Assembly (NCBI GenBank): GCA_937915965.1 | Contig: CALGHC010000602.1 | Coordinates: 1 to 8,117 of the forward strand | Reading direction: 5' to 3' | DNA length: 8,117 nt | From: an uncultured Myxococcales bacterium | GTDB taxonomy: Bacteria; Myxococcota_A; UBA9042 | Shown: positions 5,918-8,117 of the stretch, piece by piece | Layout of the letters: each line of letters starts with the position of its first letter | How positions within the stretch are numbered: the stretch's first letter is position 1 | The notes under the pieces: generated by a model | Told to the model about the DNA's origin: nothing | The model's input: the letters and a program-made list of their open reading frames with translations, nothing else | The model's database searches: none | Made by a program: the position numbers and the translations under genes

Positions 5918-7457
5918 TGGCCCGACCGACGTGCAATCCCAAGCTGTAGATCGACAGCTGCGGCGGCACGCCGATCGACGACGGGAACAGCGAACCGTCT
6001 GCGACCCACAGACCTGCCAGGTGGTGGCTGCGGCCTCGGCTGTCGACGGCTGCGGTGGCTGGATCGTCGCCCATCGGTACCGACGACATCGGGTGGACCG
6101 CGCTGAGATCGATGGCCCCCGGGGTGATGACGTCGAGCTCGATCGCGGCGAGCTCGGCTTCGCTCGTGATCTCTCGCAGCGGGTCCGTCGTCAGCAGGAC
6201 GCGACGCGCGCCGGCGGCGAAGAGCAGACGTGCGCAGGCGACCAGGCCGCCGAAGAGCTCGGCGCGATCGGCGGCGTCGGGGGTGTAGTCGATGGTCAGG
6301 CCGGTGTCGCCGCGCGGCCGAACGCGGCCGCGGCTGTGGTCGTGCAACATCGCGGTGAGCACGGCGAAGTGGCCATAGCGAGCCATCAGCGCGCGGTGGG
6401 CCTCGCCGTGGCCCGGCAGCATGGTGGCGGTGCCCATCGGGTGGCCGAACGCCGGCACGATCCAGATGCGAGATGGCCGACCGCGGCCCGCGATGACCTC
6501 GGCGCTGCGACGAGTCGAACCGACGATGTCGAGGAACTCGGTGCACTCGAAGGTCTGGGGGATGCCCTGCCAGGCGCGGACCGGCTCGTCGAAGTCGCCC
6601 GCGACGATGACGGCCGGGTGGATGTGCAGGTTGTCGCCGATCGACCCGGGCGGCGACGGCACTTCGGAGCGCAGCAACAACGCCGCTGTGCCAGTCGCAG
6701 AAGCGGAGACGCACACCTGCCGAGAGTGGATTCGGACGCGACCGCGCGGCCGCAGACGTTCGGCGTCGAGGGCGACGGCCTCGACACCAGAGACCGCCTG
6801 ACCGTCGTGCAGGACGCGCACCGCCTGGACGTGGGCGAGGACCTCGCAGCCACCGGCGACGGCGGCGGGCACAAGGACCTTGCACGCGTTGTTCTTGGCG
6901 TCGTAGGCGCAGCCCAGCTCGCAGAACCCGCTGCCGACGCAGCCGGTCCGGTTGTCGGCCAGGCCGGCGCCGCGCCAGCCCAGCCGCGTGCATGCCTCCT
7001 CAAGGAGCCGGTTGCTGCGGTTGCGGCGGGCGGCAGGGACCGGGCCGACCTCGAGCAGCGCCTCGACCTCGGTGTAGAGCGCGTGCCAGCGTTCCAGCGG
7101 CAGATGAGCGAGGCCTCGGCTGCGCCGCCATTCGCTGAGGATCGCGTCCGGGATGCGTTTGCACAGGTTGAGGTTGTGCAGGGTCGATCCGCCAACCCCG
7201 CGGCCCTGATGGATGCGTACCGCGCGGTCGGCGGTGGTCTGGGCCGCCGCATGCCAGTAGAGGCGGGGCAGCATGGTGTCCTCGCGCTGGCGCATCTGGG
7301 AGGGATCAAAGAAGCCGCCCGCCTCGATCACGACCACGTGCAGGCCCGCCTCGGCGGCGACCTTGGCGACCATGGCACCGCCGGCGCCCGAGCCGATGAC
7401 GCACAGGTCGGCGTCGATCTCGAGGGGCAGCGGCAGGTTGGCGCCGTCGTGGATCAT
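5898..7457 (-). CDS. GMC-family FAD-dependent oxidoreductase (dehydrogenase large subunit)
   Basis: A 519-residue flavoprotein expected to oxidise an alcohol, sugar or sterol-like hydroxyl. The N-terminal Rossmann motif is VIGSGAGGA (20-28, GxGxxG) with the ADP-ribose-binding acid at Glu45 (VVVIEAG). The GMC signature GRGVGGSTLHN spans 85-95. A Cys-rich segment CVGSGFCELGCAYDAKNNAC (Cys173, 179, 183, 192) resembles long-chain alcohol oxidase-like GMC proteins. The C-terminal domain has the catalytic-His motif HPMSSVPMG (His455) and the FAD-contact VADGSLFPS (485-493). The usual N-P near the second catalytic residue is P-P (GVPPQ, 496-500). There is no signal peptide, so export with the Tat-bearing partner encoded just upstream is likely. 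The start ATG 7457 overlaps the partner's TGA (ATGA), and GGAGG lies 6 nt upstream, indicating translational coupling. Substrate unknown; closest guess is long-chain alcohol oxidase-like or gluconate-dehydrogenase-like. Confidence 0.94.
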   Translation of the reverse strand: MIHDGANLPLPLEIDADLCVIGSGAGGAMVAKVAAEAGLHVVVIEAGGFFDPSQMRQREDTMLPRLYWHAAAQTTADRAVRIHQGRGVGGSTLHNLNLCKRIPDAILSEWRRSRGLAHLPLERWHALYTEVEALLEVGPVPAARRNRSNRLLEEACTRLGWRGAGLADNRTGCVGSGFCELGCAYDAKNNACKVLVPAAVAGGCEVLAHVQAVRVLHDGQAVSGVEAVALDAERLRPRGRVRIHSRQVCVSASATGTAALLLRSEVPSPPGSIGDNLHIHPAVIVAGDFDEPVRAWQGIPQTFECTEFLDIVGSTRRSAEVIAGRGRPSRIWIVPAFGHPMGTATMLPGHGEAHRALMARYGHFAVLTAMLHDHSRGRVRPRGDTGLTIDYTPDAADRAELFGGLVACARLLFAAGARRVLLTTDPLREITSEAELAAIELDVITPGAIDLSAVHPMSSVPMGDDPATAAVDSRGRSHHLAGLWVADGSLFPSSIGVPPQLSIYSLGLHVGRAITAAST

Positions 7458-8117
7458 GCGCTGCCTCCGCCGCTGGCGCCGCGGGTGCCGCGGGTGCCGC
7501 GGGTGCCGCGCGGTACGGAAGCGGCGGGGGCGACAAGCGCCGCGTACTTCGCCCAGGGAGGCGTCTGCAGGTCGCCGACCCACGGTCCGCCAAAGCCGAT
7601 CTCGGCCCAGGCCGCGGGTTGCTGCCAGTAGCCGAGCATGCACAGGTCGCGCACGCCGCGGTACAGCATGCTGATCGGCTGATCGGCGCCGGCGAGGCGT
7701 TCGAGGTGTGCGAGACGCGCAGAAGGACGCATGCGACTGAAGCGCCACAGGCTGGCGCCGGTCAGGGCCGTGCCGTGCTCCACGCTGGCGAGCATCAGGT
7801 CGATGTCGCGGCACGTCTCGCTCGTCTGGGTGGCGAGATAGCGATCGACCGCCACAGCGACCGCGCGGTGGTCGGGAGCGTCGAGCGGTGGCGGCAGGAT
7901 GACCTCGGCGGCGGCCATCAAGACGGCGGCTTGCCAGTCGCCGAGGTAGCGCAAGCCGGCCGGCCCGCGTGAGTAGCCTGTCAGGCGGGCGCTGAGAGCC
8001 GCAGCCGTCACGGTGGCGGCGCCGCCGATCAGCCACGAGCGGCGGCTCCAAGCGGGCCAGAGGGCGCCGCCGGGTCCTGGTGAGGTCGAGGTCGCGGGCC
8101 GCGCGCCGAATCGCCCG
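7454..8117 (-). CDS. Gluconate 2-dehydrogenase subunit 3-like protein with Tat signal (5' end cut)
   Basis: 221 codons are visible, open to the right edge. A twin-arginine motif SRRSWL (8030-8047) is followed by an Ala/Gly hydrophobic stretch (IGGAATVTAAALSA), as in Tat-exported proteins. The body matches the gluconate_2-dh3 pattern: a helix DWQAAVLMAAAEVILPPP, a VDRYLA helix, a FSRMRPSARLAHLERL segment and the C-terminal LGYWQQPAAWAEIGFGGPW. In the family these small subunits pair with a GMC flavoprotein, help its export and form a membrane-linked periplasmic dehydrogenase. The adjacent GMC gene with a 4-bp ATGA overlap fits that. A GTG at 8011 could be called as the start but would discard the Tat motif, so the true start probably lies beyond the window. 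The C-terminal tail (PRGTRGTRGTRGASGGGSA) is low-complexity and comes from a 9-bp tandem repeat. Confidence 0.86.
   Translation of the reverse strand, partial: GRFGARPATSTSPGPGGALWPAWSRRSWLIGGAATVTAAALSARLTGYSRGPAGLRYLGDWQAAVLMAAAEVILPPPLDAPDHRAVAVAVDRYLATQTSETCRDIDLMLASVEHGTALTGASLWRFSRMRPSARLAHLERLAGADQPISMLYRGVRDLCMLGYWQQPAAWAEIGFGGPWVGDLQTPPWAKYAALVAPAASVPRGTRGTRGTRGASGGGSA
7464..7468 (-). promoter_or_regulatory. Ribosome binding site of the GMC gene
   Basis: GGAGG on the minus strand lies 6 nt before ATG 7457, inside the 3' end of the upstream small-subunit gene. It supports the coupled start. Confidence 0.7.
7479..7511 (-). repeat. 9-bp tandem repeat CCGCGGGTG (3 full copies plus part)
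   Basis: Plus-strand CCGCGGGTG occurs at 7479, 7488 and 7497, then a partial copy CCGCGC. Read on the minus strand it encodes the Arg-Gly-Thr triplets at the C-terminus of the small subunit. It is in frame, so copy-number changes would lengthen or shorten the tail without a frameshift. Confidence 0.9.

Noticed and set aside
5942..5959. AGCTGT/ACAGCT hairpin as an intrinsic terminator of the lipoprotein gene
   Set aside because: 6-bp stem with no T-run, lying inside the GMC coding sequence. Kept only as a note in the overlap finding.
5715..7631. 638-residue plus-strand open frame
   Set aside because: It is antisense to the GMC gene and overlaps the end of the lipoprotein gene. It shows no recognisable domain.
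7458..8051. Upstream extension of the GMC frame to 8051
   Set aside because: The added residues are Arg/Pro-rich without a domain and overlap the small-subunit gene. ATG 7457 has a good ribosome binding site and stop/start coupling.

Overview
The window is GC-rich and gene-dense. Its gene content (a Hanks-type Ser/Thr kinase, a very large Cys-rich lipoprotein of Dictyostelium-type CTDC repeats, and a GMC oxidoreductase with a Tat-exported partner) suggests a predatory or social bacterium of the former Deltaproteobacteria (Myxococcota, Bradymonadota or relatives). This placement is inference from gene families and base composition; there is no rRNA or marker gene here.

Layout, left to right. 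(1) Minus strand 1-934: a Ser/Thr protein kinase cut by the left edge, so only the N-terminal catalytic domain is seen. (2) Minus strand 1033-2307: an exported protein with the look of an outer-membrane beta-barrel, 98 bp upstream of the kinase and on the same strand. (3) 2308-2479: a 172-bp divergent intergenic region, the only real promoter-bearing space in the window. (4) Plus strand 2480-5917: a 1145-residue surface lipoprotein with about 160 cysteines, built almost entirely of about 28 CxDGxxCTxDxC-type units. (5) Minus strand 5898-7457: a GMC-family FAD oxidoreductase, overlapping the lipoprotein gene tail-to-tail by 20 bp. (6) Minus strand 7454-8117: a gluconate-2-dehydrogenase-subunit-3-like protein with a twin-arginine motif, cut at its 5' end by the right edge and joined to the GMC gene by an ATGA stop/start overlap.

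The two right-hand genes almost certainly encode one periplasmic dehydrogenase: the small subunit carries the Tat signal and the FAD subunit has none. The kinase and barrel protein may be co-transcribed, but their functional link is unknown. The lipoprotein has no obvious metabolic link to either side; its likely role is a disulfide-rigid, Asp-rich surface rod or adhesin (inference).

The strongest material for follow-up is the lipoprotein's internal architecture: two unit types that tend to alternate, punctuated by four CxxxxxC modules, with Cys-to-Tyr changes in the first and last units. Next come the GMC enzyme, in which the usual second catalytic Asn/His position is Pro, and the kinase, whose DFG motif is DFS. 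No RNA genes, mobile elements, CRISPR arrays or origins were seen.
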